64,000 bases of DNA from Amycolatopsis tucumanensis (GTDB lineage: Bacteria; Actinomycetota; Actinomycetes; Mycobacteriales; Pseudonocardiaceae): the NCBI RefSeq assembly GCF_021654135.1, contig NZ_JAKGSD010000003.1, positions 111,391-175,390 on the forward strand. The letters are read 5' to 3'. A program made the translations under genes and the position numbers. This document shows, piece by piece, positions 17,497-25,003 of the stretch. How positions within the stretch are numbered: position 1 is the first letter of the stretch; every line of letters begins with the position of its first letter. The notes beneath the pieces were generated by a model. That model was not told where the DNA came from, ran no database searches, and worked only from the letters and a program-made list of their open reading frames with translations.

Positions 17497-18090
17497 TCAG
17501 GCCGAGTGCCTGCCGTAGGGCACCGCGCGGAGCAGCGTCACCCGCACCGTCGCGCCGCTCGGCACCGTGTAGGTGCGGGTCTCGCCCTGGCGGGCGCCGG
17601 TCAGGGCGCGGCCCAGCGGCGAGCCGGGGGAGTACACCTCCAGGTCGTCGCCCGCGCCGTCGCGCACGCCGAGCAGGAAGGTCTCCGGCTCGGGGTCGTC
17701 GTCGAACCGGACCGTCAGCACCATGCCCGGTTCGGCGACGCCGTCGTCGGGCGGCGTCTGGCCGACCACGGCGCGGCGCAGCAGGTCCTCCAGCTCACGT
17801 GTGCGCGCCTTTCGCTGCCGCAGAGCCATTTCCCGGTCTTCCGGATCGTCGTCCTCCGGGCCGCGCAACGCGGACAGTTCTGCGCTCAGGCGCGCGTACG
17901 CCTCCTCGGTCAGCCACACGGTGTCCATCGCGTTACCTCCTTCGTTCGGCCGGGCGGCGGTGCGCCGCCGGAGCAGCGTGGCGTTGGCGTCGTCGGCGAA
18001 ACCGGCCGCGACGCGCAGCAGGATGTCCCGTTCCACACGCAGCAGCGCGTTCTCCGCGCGCAGGAACTCCAGGTCCTCGGTGGTTCCCAT
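17497..18090 (-). CDS. GreA/GreB-family elongation factor with extra N-terminal coiled coil
   Basis: From the ATG at 18090 this encodes 197 residues. Residues 56-197 match the GreA/GreB fold: an N-terminal antiparallel coiled coil (WLTEEAYARLSAELSALRG, then RTRELEDLLRRAVVG) with an acid-rich tip PEDDDPEDRE, and a C-terminal FKBP-like domain (PGMVLTVRFDDDPEPETFLLG; SPLGRALTGARQGE). GreA factors enter the RNA polymerase secondary channel and stimulate transcript cleavage. Residues 1-30 (DLEFLRAENALLRVERDILLR) are an additional leucine-zipper-like stretch. A second, in-frame ATG at 17926-17928 has a perfect AAGGAGG and would give the canonical 143-residue GreA-like protein. The upstream ATG lies 3 bp after the dehydrogenase stop, so both starts are plausible. 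Confidence 0.82.
   Translation of the reverse strand: MGTTEDLEFLRAENALLRVERDILLRVAAGFADDANATLLRRRTAARPNEGGNAMDTVWLTEEAYARLSAELSALRGPEDDDPEDREMALRQRKARTRELEDLLRRAVVGQTPPDDGVAEPGMVLTVRFDDDPEPETFLLGVRDGAGDDLEVYSPGSPLGRALTGARQGETRTYTVPSGATVRVTLLRAVPYGRHSA
17926..17941 (-). promoter_or_regulatory. strong internal Shine-Dalgarno and ATG within the GreA-like gene
   Basis: AAGGAGG followed by TAACGCG and ATG lies inside the longer frame. It is the best ribosome-binding site in this neighbourhood. It could yield a short form that lacks the N-terminal zipper. Confidence 0.7.
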
Positions 18091-18093
18091 GGC

Positions 18094-19347
18094 TCACCGC
18101 AGCGGGTCGAACGGCCGCAGGGACTCCGGCTGCTTGCCGGTGACGACCTGTTCGGCGAGCAGCTTCCCGGTGACCGGCCCCTGCGTGAGACCCCACATGC
18201 CGTGCCCGCCCGCGACGTACACGCCCGGCTCGGCGGTGGCGCCGATGAGCGGGAGCCCGTCGCTGCTGACCGGCCGCGGGCCCACCCACGTGTCGCTGCG
18301 CTCGGCCCACCGCACGCCCTCGAAGAACGGCGCCGCGGACCGCACGATGGCCTCCACGCGCCGCTCGTCGGGCGGGTCGTCGGGGCCGCGGAACTCCATC
18401 GTCCCGGCCACGCGCATCGCGCCGCGGTAGGGCGTGCACGCGACGCGCACCGTGGGCAGGTACACCGGTTGCGCCAGCGGCGTCTCGGTGGGCACCGTGA
18501 AGGAGTAGCCGCGCCCGGCCCGCACCGGCACGCGCACGCCGAGTTTCCCGGCAAGGCGGCTGATCCACGCTCCCGTCGCGAGGACGGCGACGTTGGCCGA
18601 GAAGCTCACGTTGTCGCGGGACACGACCGTCACCGCGTGCCGGTGCGAGCGGATCGACCGCACGTCGAACCCGGCGCGGATGGTGCCGCCGCGGTGGCGC
18701 ACCGAGTCCGCGAGCGCCCGGACGAACCGGCCCGGGTCGACGTAGCGCTGGCCGGGCAGGTCGATCCCGGCGCCCGCGTGGCCGGACAGTTGCGGCAGTC
18801 GCGCGCGGACCTGCGCCGCGGTCAGGCCGGTGTGGTCGGCGCGGGCCCCGGCCGCGGTGAAGCGCCGCAGCTCGGCCAGCAGTCCCGCGGCCGCGCCTGC
18901 GGATTCGAACACCGCGGTGATCGGGGCCTCGACGGTCTCCGCCGCCACGCCGCCGCGAACGAGGGTGTCGAAGGCGTCCAGGCAGTCGTCGTTCAGCGCC
19001 AGGTTGGCGGCCACCACCCGGCGCCACGCCGGCCAGGTGCAGTGCGCGGCGAACCGCAGCAGGAACGACCACAGCGCCGGGTCGGCGGACGGCGGCACGT
19101 GCAGCGGCGCGTCCCGCCGGACGAGCGAGGCGAGCCCGGTGCGCCGCACCCCCGGTTCGTTGAGCGGGATCGCCAGCCCGGGCGAGAGCCAGCCCGCGTT
19201 GCCCCGGGACGCGCCGGCCGCGACGCCCGTGCGGTCCAGCACGGTCACCCGCACCCCGTGTTCCTGCAGGAACCACGCCGTCGACAGCCCGACGATCCCC
19301 GCGCCGACCACGACGGCGGAGCGTGGTCCCTGAGCGCTCTCGTCCAC
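18094..19347 (-). CDS. DadA-like FAD-dependent D-amino-acid dehydrogenase
   Basis: A 417-residue DAO-family flavoenzyme. SAVVVGAGIVGLSTAWFLQEHG gives the N-terminal dinucleotide fold, followed by RGNAGWLSPG, typical of DadA. GQRYVDPGRFVRAL contacts the flavin in relatives. The C-terminal GGHGMWGLTQGPVTGKLLAE closes the FAD site. DadA enzymes oxidise D-amino acids to 2-oxo acids and pass electrons to the membrane quinone pool. The GTG at 19345-19347 has AGGGAGG just upstream, so I shortened the longer frame. It diverges from a PucR regulator and is followed 3 bp after its stop by the GreA-like gene. Confidence 0.87.
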   Translation of the reverse strand: MDESAQGPRSAVVVGAGIVGLSTAWFLQEHGVRVTVLDRTGVAAGASRGNAGWLSPGLAIPLNEPGVRRTGLASLVRRDAPLHVPPSADPALWSFLLRFAAHCTWPAWRRVVAANLALNDDCLDAFDTLVRGGVAAETVEAPITAVFESAGAAAGLLAELRRFTAAGARADHTGLTAAQVRARLPQLSGHAGAGIDLPGQRYVDPGRFVRALADSVRHRGGTIRAGFDVRSIRSHRHAVTVVSRDNVSFSANVAVLATGAWISRLAGKLGVRVPVRAGRGYSFTVPTETPLAQPVYLPTVRVACTPYRGAMRVAGTMEFRGPDDPPDERRVEAIVRSAAPFFEGVRWAERSDTWVGPRPVSSDGLPLIGATAEPGVYVAGGHGMWGLTQGPVTGKLLAEQVVTGKQPESLRPFDPLR

Positions 19348-19453
19348 CGGCAACCTCCCTGACTTTCGCCTCCCCCCGAGCATCGCCCGCCCGCGGAAGC
19401 CATCGGATGTCCGGATCGCACAATTTGCCGGGTTGTACTTGTAGGGTGGGCAC

Positions 19454-20965
19454 ATGGTCAAGCTCGACCGTCTGATCACGATCCTCGGCAGCTACGGCGC
19501 CCGTCTGTGCGGATCCGCCGACCGCGAAGCCGGGCTGCGCAGCGTCGCGCTGCACGACCCGGTGCGGCAGGAGTCCCCGGTCGGCGACATCTTCCTCGCC
19601 GTCGGCGTGCCGACGGTGGCCGAGGCGATCCGGCTCGCGCGGCAGGCCAGGGCGGTCGTGCTGGTCGTGCGGACCACCGAGGACCCGGCGCCGGACCTGC
19701 TGCGCGACGCGGACGGGATCGCCGTGCTCGTGGTCGAGCCGAGCGTGTCCTGGAGCCAGGTCGCCGGCGTGGTCTACGGGCTGGTGCTGGAGGGGCGGGA
19801 GACCGAGTCCGGCCGCGGCCCGGCCGACCTGTCCGCGCTGGCCGACACGATCGCCGCCGCGGTCGGCGGGCCGGTCACCATCGAGGACCAGCTGTCCAGG
19901 GTGATGGCCTACTCCAGCGAGCAGCGCGAAGCCGACCCGGTGCGGCAGGACACGATCCTGGGCCGCCGCGTGCCGGACCGGGTGCGGGCCCTGTTCGAAC
20001 GGCAGGGCGTGTTCACCCACCTCGCGCGGTCCGACGAGCCGTTGTTCGTGCCTGCCGCGCCCGAGCACGGCCTGCACGGCCGCTCGGTCGTCGCGGTCCG
20101 CGCGGGCCGGGAGCTGCTGGGATCGTTGTGGGTGTCGTGCACCGCCCCGCTGGACGCGGCGCGCGCGAGCATCCTCGTCGACGGGGCGCGCACGGTGGCG
20201 CTGCACCTGCTGCGGTGGCGGGTCAGCGCGGACCTCGAACGGCAGGTGGAGTCCGAGCTGGTCATCCAGCTCCTCGAAGGCGACCCGGACGCGGACGCGG
20301 TCGTCCGGAAACTGGGCCTGCCCGCGTCCGGGCTGCGGGTCGTCGCGGTGCGGGCGCACACCGAGGCCGAACGCAACGCCGGGCTGCTGCTGGCGTTCGA
20401 GCGCGCCACCACCGGGTTCGGGTGGTCACGGGTCGGGCGCAGCACGTTGTTCGGCAACACCGTCTACACCGTGCTGCCCGCCGCCGATCCCGCGCCCGCG
20501 TTCCACTGGGTGCGGCAGCTGGTCGCCGGCCTGCCCGCGCACCTGCGGATCGTCGCGGGCGTGTCCGGGGAGTGCGAGGTCGCGGAGCTGCCGTCCGGGC
20601 GCCGGGAGTCCGACGAGTGCCTGACCCTGCACGACCGGCTCGGCAGCGGGGAAGCCGTCTGCTACGACGAATCCTGGCACCAGGTGCTGCTGCAACGCCT
20701 GCGGTCGGCCGCGGCGACCGGTCGCATTCCCGCCCGCGGTCCGGTGGCGCGGCTGGCCGGGCACGAGGCGCCCGAGCTGCTGCCGACGTTGCGCGCCTGG
20801 CTGGAGGCGCAGGGCGACCTCGGCCGCGCCGCCGCGGTGCTGGGCGTCCACCAGAACACGGTGCGCAACCGTTTGCGCCGCGTCACGGCGGCGGTGCCGG
20901 GGCTGGACCTGGACGATCCGGCGCAGCGCCTGGCGATGCTGATCGCCATGGCCGTGCACGAGTAG
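19454..20965 (+). CDS. PucR-family transcriptional regulator
   Basis: A 503-residue PucR/CdaR-type activator. The N-terminal PucR domain (about 1-120) has VALHDPVRQESPVGDIFLAVGV. A GGDEF-like middle region follows. The C-terminal helix-turn-helix (about 440-490) has LEAQGDLGRAAAVLGVHQNTVRNRLRRV. PucR-type proteins sense small metabolites and activate catabolic operons. It is divergent from the D-amino-acid dehydrogenase with about 106 bp between them, so D-amino-acid-responsive control of that operon is likely. Its stop is 1 bp from the convergent cation transporter stop. Confidence 0.9.
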   Translation: MVKLDRLITILGSYGARLCGSADREAGLRSVALHDPVRQESPVGDIFLAVGVPTVAEAIRLARQARAVVLVVRTTEDPAPDLLRDADGIAVLVVEPSVSWSQVAGVVYGLVLEGRETESGRGPADLSALADTIAAAVGGPVTIEDQLSRVMAYSSEQREADPVRQDTILGRRVPDRVRALFERQGVFTHLARSDEPLFVPAAPEHGLHGRSVVAVRAGRELLGSLWVSCTAPLDAARASILVDGARTVALHLLRWRVSADLERQVESELVIQLLEGDPDADAVVRKLGLPASGLRVVAVRAHTEAERNAGLLLAFERATTGFGWSRVGRSTLFGNTVYTVLPAADPAPAFHWVRQLVAGLPAHLRIVAGVSGECEVAELPSGRRESDECLTLHDRLGSGEAVCYDESWHQVLLQRLRSAAATGRIPARGPVARLAGHEAPELLPTLRAWLEAQGDLGRAAAVLGVHQNTVRNRLRRVTAAVPGLDLDDPAQRLAMLIAMAVHE

Positions 20966-20966
20966 T

Positions 20967-21599
20967 TCAGCAGCAGTGCTCGCCGCGCCAGGCTTCGCGG
21001 CCTTCCTTCACCGCGACCGCGGCGATCACCAGCGCCACCACCGGATCGGCCCACCACCAGCCGAGCAGCGAGTTGAGCAGCAGGCCTGCCAGCAGCACGC
21101 CGGACAGGTACGTGCACAACAGGGTCTGCTTGGAGTCGGCGACGGCGCTGGCGGAGCCGAGCTCGCGGCCCGCGCGGCGCTGGGCGTAGGACAGGAACGG
21201 CATGACGACGAGCGACACCGCGGCCAGCGCGATCCCGACGGTCGAGTGCGCGGCCGGTTCCGCGCCGAGCAGGCTGCGCACCGACTCGACGGTGACGTAG
21301 GCGGCCAGCGCGAAGAACGACACCGCGATCACCTTCAGCGCCGTCCGCTCGCGGGCCTCCGGGTCGGCGCCGGAGAACTGCCAGGCCACGGCGGCGGCCG
21401 AGGCGACCTCGATCACCGAGTCCAGGCCGAAGCCGATCAGCGCCGTCGACGAGGCGACCGTGCCCGCGGAGATCGCGACCACGGCTTCGACGACGTTGTA
21501 GGTGATCGTGGCCGCGACGAGCAGCCGCACCCGGCGGGACAGCACAGCCCGCCGCCCGGTCGGCGCGGGGGCGCAGCAGTGGTCGGCGTGCTCGCTCAT
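20967..21599 (-). CDS. small cation-diffusion-type transporter, CmtR partner
   Basis: A 210-residue membrane protein with about six helices that matches the cation-transporter (CDF) transmembrane domain: ITYNVVEAVVAISAG, GFGLDSVIEVASAAAVAW, SAVADSKQTLLCTYLSG and WWWADPVVALVIAAV carry the paired acidic/polar positions that form the metal site. The usual C-terminal cytosolic domain is absent. Both ends have metal-thiol motifs, HADHCC at the N-terminus and GEHCC at the extreme C-terminus. It overlaps the CmtR gene by 4 bp (ATGA). With a Cd/Pb sensor and Cys-rich tails, export of soft metals such as cadmium or lead is the best guess. Confidence 0.85.
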   Translation of the reverse strand: MSEHADHCCAPAPTGRRAVLSRRVRLLVAATITYNVVEAVVAISAGTVASSTALIGFGLDSVIEVASAAAVAWQFSGADPEARERTALKVIAVSFFALAAYVTVESVRSLLGAEPAAHSTVGIALAAVSLVVMPFLSYAQRRAGRELGSASAVADSKQTLLCTYLSGVLLAGLLLNSLLGWWWADPVVALVIAAVAVKEGREAWRGEHCC

Positions 21600-21928
21600 C
21601 CGGTGGCGCCCGCGGAGTTCAGGCAGGGCTCGCCGGGATCCACCGCCAGCACGACGTGCACCAGCTCGCCAAGCGCCTTCTTCAGGTGCGGATCGGCCAG
21701 CTCGTAGCGCACCTGCCGCCCCTCGTAGGTGGCGACGACCAGGCCACAGCCGCGGAGGCAGGCCAGGTGGTTGGACACGTTGGAGCGGGACAGGTTCAGC
21801 TGGCCGGCCAGCCGGCCGGGGTAGTGGACGCCGTCCAGCAGGGCCACGAGGATGCGGCACCGCGTGGGGTCGGCGAGCGCCCGGCCCAGCCGGGCCAGCG
21901 CCGCGCCGCGGGTCTCACAGGTCAGCAT
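21596..21928 (-). CDS. cmtR: CmtR-type Cd(II)/Pb(II)-sensing ArsR repressor
   Basis: A 110-residue ArsR/SmtB repressor almost superimposable on mycobacterial CmtR: ALARLGRALADPTRCRILVALLDG, LSRSNVSNHLACLRGCGLVVATYEGRQVRYELAD and LVHVVLAVDPGEPCL. The three known metal ligands of CmtR are present: two cysteines in the recognition-helix region (HLACLRGCG) and one near the C-terminus (EPCL). In CmtR, metal binding to these residues releases DNA. Here the downstream, 4-bp-overlapping gene is a CDF-type transporter, whereas the mycobacterial target is a P-type ATPase gene. Autoregulation through the 12-bp palindrome just upstream is likely. Confidence 0.93.
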   Translation of the reverse strand: MLTCETRGAALARLGRALADPTRCRILVALLDGVHYPGRLAGQLNLSRSNVSNHLACLRGCGLVVATYEGRQVRYELADPHLKKALGELVHVVLAVDPGEPCLNSAGATG

Positions 21929-21941
21929 GGGGACAACAGTA

Positions 21942-21953
21942 CAGCGATCGCTG
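21942..21953. promoter_or_regulatory. 12-bp perfect palindrome upstream of cmtR
   Basis: CAGCGATCGCTG lies 13 bp before the cmtR start, where a repressor site would be expected. CAGCGATCGCTG contains GCGATCGC, a palindrome that is frequent in some genomes, so it may be unrelated. Confidence 0.4.
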
Positions 21954-21976
21954 ACCTATTGGAAGCGCCGGGTCAT

Positions 21977-22009
21977 CGAGACCACTTAGGACCGTCTACA
22001 AAGGTCTCG
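21977..22009. repeat. 7-bp inverted repeat, 19-nt loop
   Basis: CGAGACC (21977-21983) and GGTCTCG (22003-22009) face each other in the 179-bp gap between cmtR and the small winged-helix gene. It could be an operator or hairpin for the divergent transcripts. Confidence 0.35.
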
Positions 22010-22107
22010 GCCGGGGCGGCCCCGCGATGCGGCGTTGACCAAAGTCCCGTCAGGTACCGGGTCCAACGGCCGTGGTCGCCGAGCCGGGAGCGGATCAGGC
22101 TGGTGGG

Positions 22108-22320
22108 GTGACGCAGGAACCGGAACCGCACCCCAGCCCGGCCGACCACGACCTGGAGGTCGTCGAGGCGATCCTGGAGGTCGTCGCCCGCCACGGGGCC
22201 GGGCCGTACCCCGTCGACGACCTGGCGAGCCTCACCGGTCTGGACGCCGACGAGGTGTGGCGGGTGATGGAGCAGCTCGTCGAGGCGGGCCTGGCCACCC
22301 GGCACGGCCCGGCCGCGTGA
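22108..22320 (+). CDS. small winged-helix-like protein (70 aa)
   Basis: A short gene starting at GTG (22108-22110) in VTQEPEPHPS. The body (ADHDLEVVEAILEVVARHG; YPVDDLASLTGLDADEVWRVMEQLVEAGL) reads as three helices of a compact winged helix, with a recognition helix DADEVWRVMEQL. There is no wing sequence of note. It resembles small stand-alone helix-turn-helix proteins, but I do not recognise a family. It lies 79 bp upstream of the thioesterase gene in the same direction. Codon usage follows the genome, which supports its being real. Confidence 0.5.
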   Translation: MTQEPEPHPSPADHDLEVVEAILEVVARHGAGPYPVDDLASLTGLDADEVWRVMEQLVEAGLATRHGPAA

Positions 22321-22399
22321 CGGGCGTGACGTTGCCGGCACGCGGGCGGTGTGTGCGAGGCTGCGGGTAGCCAACGCACCAGCACCGAAGGAACCGAGC

Positions 22400-23224
22400 G
22401 TGACCGACCAAGCCACCACCACTTTCGCCGACGTCAGCCGCGTCGAGGAGGTCGCCCCGGGGCGCTTCACCGCCGCCGCCCACCCCGAGTGGACCATCGG
22501 CGGCAAGCCCAACGGCGGCTACCTCCTGGCGATGCTCGGTCGCGCGGCGACCTACTCGGGGGCGCACCGCGACGTGCTCGCGGCCAGTGCGCACTACCTG
22601 CGTGCGCCGGAGCCGGGTCCGGTGGAGCTGGGTGTGGAGGTGCTGCGGACCGGCCGTTCGGCGAGCCAGGTGCGGGCCCGCCTGACCCAGGGTGGCACGC
22701 CGTGTGTGGAGGCGATGTTCACGCTCGGTGCGCTGGACGCGGAGTCGAAGCCGTACTGGAGCGAGGGCATGCCGGAGCCGGAGGGGCGCGAGTACGCCGA
22801 CTGCGTGCCGGTCACCGGCCCGGCCGGGGGTGGTCCGGGTCCGGTCATCATGGACCAGGTCGACCTGCGCATCCAGCCCGAGGACCTCGGCTTCGGCCGG
22901 GGCGCCCCTAGCGGGGCCGGGGTGCTGCGTGGCTGGCTGGGCCTGCCCGGCGGCGCGGACTTCGATCCGCTGTCCCTGCTCTACGCCGTGGACGCCTTCC
23001 CGCCCGCGACGCTGGACATCGCGCTCACCGGTTGGGTGCCGACGCTGGAGCTGACTGCCTACGTGCGTGCGCTGCCCGCCCCCGGGCCGGTGCGGGTGCT
23101 GCACAAGGCGCAGCTGATCGAGGGCAACCGCGTCGACGAGGTGTGCCTGGTGTGGGACAGCCGCGGCCGCCTGGTCGCCCAGGCCACCCAGCTGGCCGGC
23201 ATCCGCCTCGACCCGCCCGCCTGA
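22400..23224 (+). CDS. TesB-like acyl-CoA thioesterase family protein
   Basis: A 274-residue double-hotdog protein. The first hotdog begins with HPEWTIGGKPNGGYLLAMLGRA, the family's central helix; the second contains LYAVDAFPPATLDIALTGWVPTLELTAYVRALP and ends in RGRLVAQATQLAGIR. This is the architecture of the thioesterase family (TesB/4HBT_3) common in actinobacteria. Predicted function: hydrolysis of acyl-CoA thioesters in the cytosol. The GTG at 22400 follows a GAAGGAACC, so I trimmed the 17-residue upstream extension. It is convergent with the FAD monooxygenase. Confidence 0.88.
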   Translation: MTDQATTTFADVSRVEEVAPGRFTAAAHPEWTIGGKPNGGYLLAMLGRAATYSGAHRDVLAASAHYLRAPEPGPVELGVEVLRTGRSASQVRARLTQGGTPCVEAMFTLGALDAESKPYWSEGMPEPEGREYADCVPVTGPAGGGPGPVIMDQVDLRIQPEDLGFGRGAPSGAGVLRGWLGLPGGADFDPLSLLYAVDAFPPATLDIALTGWVPTLELTAYVRALPAPGPVRVLHKAQLIEGNRVDEVCLVWDSRGRLVAQATQLAGIRLDPPA

Positions 23225-23252
23225 GGCGCCCTCTTCAGCCGATGCGCACTGC

Positions 23253-24350
23253 TCAGCCGGCGAACGAGCGGCTGAACCGTTGTCCGGACTCGACCAGTTC
23301 ACGCGCCCGTCCCAGCGAGCGTTCCTGGTAGCTGCGCAGGGCGGCCGGGATCGCGTCGGCGCGGGCTTCGGCCACGGCCTTGGCGACCTCGTCGGCGAGC
23401 ACTTCGGCGTCGGTGAGCGCGACCCCGAACCCGCGGCCGGTCATCGGGGTGGACACGTGCGCGGCGTCGCCGACCAGCGCGATCCGGCCGCGCACGAGCC
23501 GGTCCGGGACGTACTCGGCGACCGGGGTGCCGGTGACCCCGCCGCGGCGCAGGCAGGCGCGCACCGCTTCCCGCCACGCCGCCGGCCACTGCGCGGCCTC
23601 GGCGTCGAGTTCGGCGATCAGGCTCGCCGGCAGGTCCGCCGGCCGTAGCGAGTGCTGGACCACGTCGCCGTCGACGCACCCGGTGGCACGCAGCAGGTCG
23701 TTGCGGCGCGGGTCGAACCAGGCCCAGCCCAGGCGACGGCGGCCGGGCGGCGCGGACTCGGCCAGCGGGTAGCCGAGGAGGCAGTCGGTGCCTGCGTCGA
23801 AGATGTCCATGCCGGGCGGCCAGGCTTCCAGGTCGAGTTCCGTTTCCTCGGCGATGCCGAGCCAGATGACGTACCCGGCGAAGGTCGCGTCGGGGCGCTC
23901 GGGGGCGACGGCGCGGCGGACCACGCTGCGGTGCCCATCGGCGCCCACCACGAGATCGCCGCGGTGGATCGCGCCGTCCGCGGTGCGCGCCCACGCCGAG
24001 GTCGCGTCCTGGCCGGCCTCGACGACGCGGGCGCCGTGGACGAGGTCGATGTGCGGGTCCGCCTCGGCGGCGCGGCGCAGCAGGTCGTGCGCCTGTGCCC
24101 AGCTCTGCAGGTGGAGGCGCGAGCCGTCCAGGGCGGCGGCGGTGGCCTCGGGGCCGGCGAGGCCGTCCGGGCCGAGGAGCCGGTGCAGGTTGCTCTCGGC
24201 GCCGCCCAGGGCCGCGCCGCTGCGGGGCTGCGGGCCGGAGCGTTCGAGGACCGTCACCGTGATGCCGAACTTGGCCAGGCCCAGGGCGGCCATCAGGCCG
24301 GCGAGCGACCCCCCGACGACGACGGCCGCTGCGTGATCAGTGGTGCGCAT
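23253..24350 (-). CDS. FAD-dependent aromatic monooxygenase-like protein
   Basis: A 365-residue group A flavoprotein monooxygenase. AAAVVVGGSLAGLMAALGLAKFG is the ADP-binding motif. VVGADGHRSVVRRAV is the DG motif (about 150). IALVGDAAHVSTPMTGRGFGVALTDAEVLADEV is the GD motif with FAD ribityl contacts. The length is near the low end for the family, without a C-terminal thioredoxin-like domain. Probable hydroxylase of an unidentified substrate. The ATG at 24348-24350 is preceded by GGGGG. It lies 71 bp downstream of the MarR gene on the same strand, so it may be under MarR control. Confidence 0.87.
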   Translation of the reverse strand: MRTTDHAAAVVVGGSLAGLMAALGLAKFGITVTVLERSGPQPRSGAALGGAESNLHRLLGPDGLAGPEATAAALDGSRLHLQSWAQAHDLLRRAAEADPHIDLVHGARVVEAGQDATSAWARTADGAIHRGDLVVGADGHRSVVRRAVAPERPDATFAGYVIWLGIAEETELDLEAWPPGMDIFDAGTDCLLGYPLAESAPPGRRRLGWAWFDPRRNDLLRATGCVDGDVVQHSLRPADLPASLIAELDAEAAQWPAAWREAVRACLRRGGVTGTPVAEYVPDRLVRGRIALVGDAAHVSTPMTGRGFGVALTDAEVLADEVAKAVAEARADAIPAALRSYQERSLGRARELVESGQRFSRSFAG

Positions 24351-24421
24351 GCCCCCAGTCAACGTCGGCGGCCCGCGCCGTGGCAGGACCGTTCTTGCCT
24401 GGGACCGGGACTACCAGGCGG

Positions 24422-24907
24422 TCACGGGCGACGCCCGCGACGGGCGGTGAGGCGCTCGCCCAGTGCCGCTGCGATCTCGCCCGCCGCGGCGAGTTGGTCG
24501 GGGCTCAGCGCGTCGACGAAGAGTTCGCGCACCGCGGTCAGGTGGGGGACCGTGGCGGCGCGGAAGGCGGCCGCGCCCTCGGCGGTGAGGACGACCTCGG
24601 CTCCCCGGCTGTCGGTGGCGCAGTGCTCCCGCCGGATCAGGCCGCGCCGTTCCATGCGGCCGAGGTGGTGCGACAGCCGGCTGCGTTCCCAGCCGACGCC
24701 GTCGGCCAGCTGTGAGGACCGCAGCCGCTGCCCGTCCGCCTCGCTCAGCGCGAGCAGGACCGTGTAGTCGCCGGAGGACAGGCCCGCCTCACTCTGCAGC
24801 CGCGAGCCGAGTTCGCCGCGCAGCGCCTCCGCGGTCTCGATGAACCCGCGCCACACCCGCAACTCGCCGGTGGTGGGCAGGACCCGGTGCCGTCGTGCTG
24901 GACTCAT
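24422..24907 (-). CDS. MarR-family regulator
   Basis: A 161-residue MarR-type winged-helix repressor. Helices 3 and 4 read SSQLADGVGWERSRLSHHLGRMERRGLIRRE, and the wing follows as DSRGAEVVLTAEG, where the Asp-x-Arg-Gly is the classical wing-tip motif. It is divergent from an LLM-class flavin oxidoreductase across a 96-bp gap that holds at least two closely related palindromes, which is the normal architecture for ligand-released repression of both genes. The inducing compound is unknown, but the neighbouring flavin enzymes suggest an aromatic or electrophilic molecule. Confidence 0.9.
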   Translation of the reverse strand: MSPARRHRVLPTTGELRVWRGFIETAEALRGELGSRLQSEAGLSSGDYTVLLALSEADGQRLRSSQLADGVGWERSRLSHHLGRMERRGLIRREHCATDSRGAEVVLTAEGAAAFRAATVPHLTAVRELFVDALSPDQLAAAGEIAAALGERLTARRGRRP

Positions 24908-24917
24908 TCCGACCTCC

Positions 24918-24935
24918 TGATTGACATGTCAATCA
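24918..24935. promoter_or_regulatory. MarR operator 1, perfect 18-bp palindrome
   Basis: TGATTGACATGTCAATCA is a perfect palindrome starting 11 bp upstream of the MarR start codon. Its core ATTGACNTGTCAAT recurs at 24962. Confidence 0.8.
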
Positions 24936-24948
24936 TACCGGCGTATGA
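24933..24948. promoter_or_regulatory. inverted repeat TCATAC-CGGC-GTATGA
   Basis: A perfect 6-bp inverted repeat with a 4-bp spacer overlaps the end of operator 1. It may be a second recognition site or part of the promoter. Confidence 0.45.
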
Positions 24949-24961
24949 CGGGTGATGACAG

Positions 24962-24975
24962 ATTGACGTGTCAAT
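24962..24975. promoter_or_regulatory. MarR operator 2 (ATTGAC-GT-GTCAAT)
   Basis: The palindromic half-sites ATTGAC/GTCAAT are the same as in operator 1. It sits 29 bp before the LLM oxidoreductase start, so both promoters can be blocked by one dimer pair. Confidence 0.75.
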
Positions 24976-25003
24976 TACTTGGCGCTCACGGAGGAGCCTT
25001 CTG

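Noticed and set aside
18000..18090. IS3 transposase OrfA fragment fused to the GreA-like gene
   Set aside because: The zipper resembles the OrfA tail, but there is no OrfA helix-turn-helix, OrfB or inverted repeat, and the start is neatly coupled to the upstream gene.
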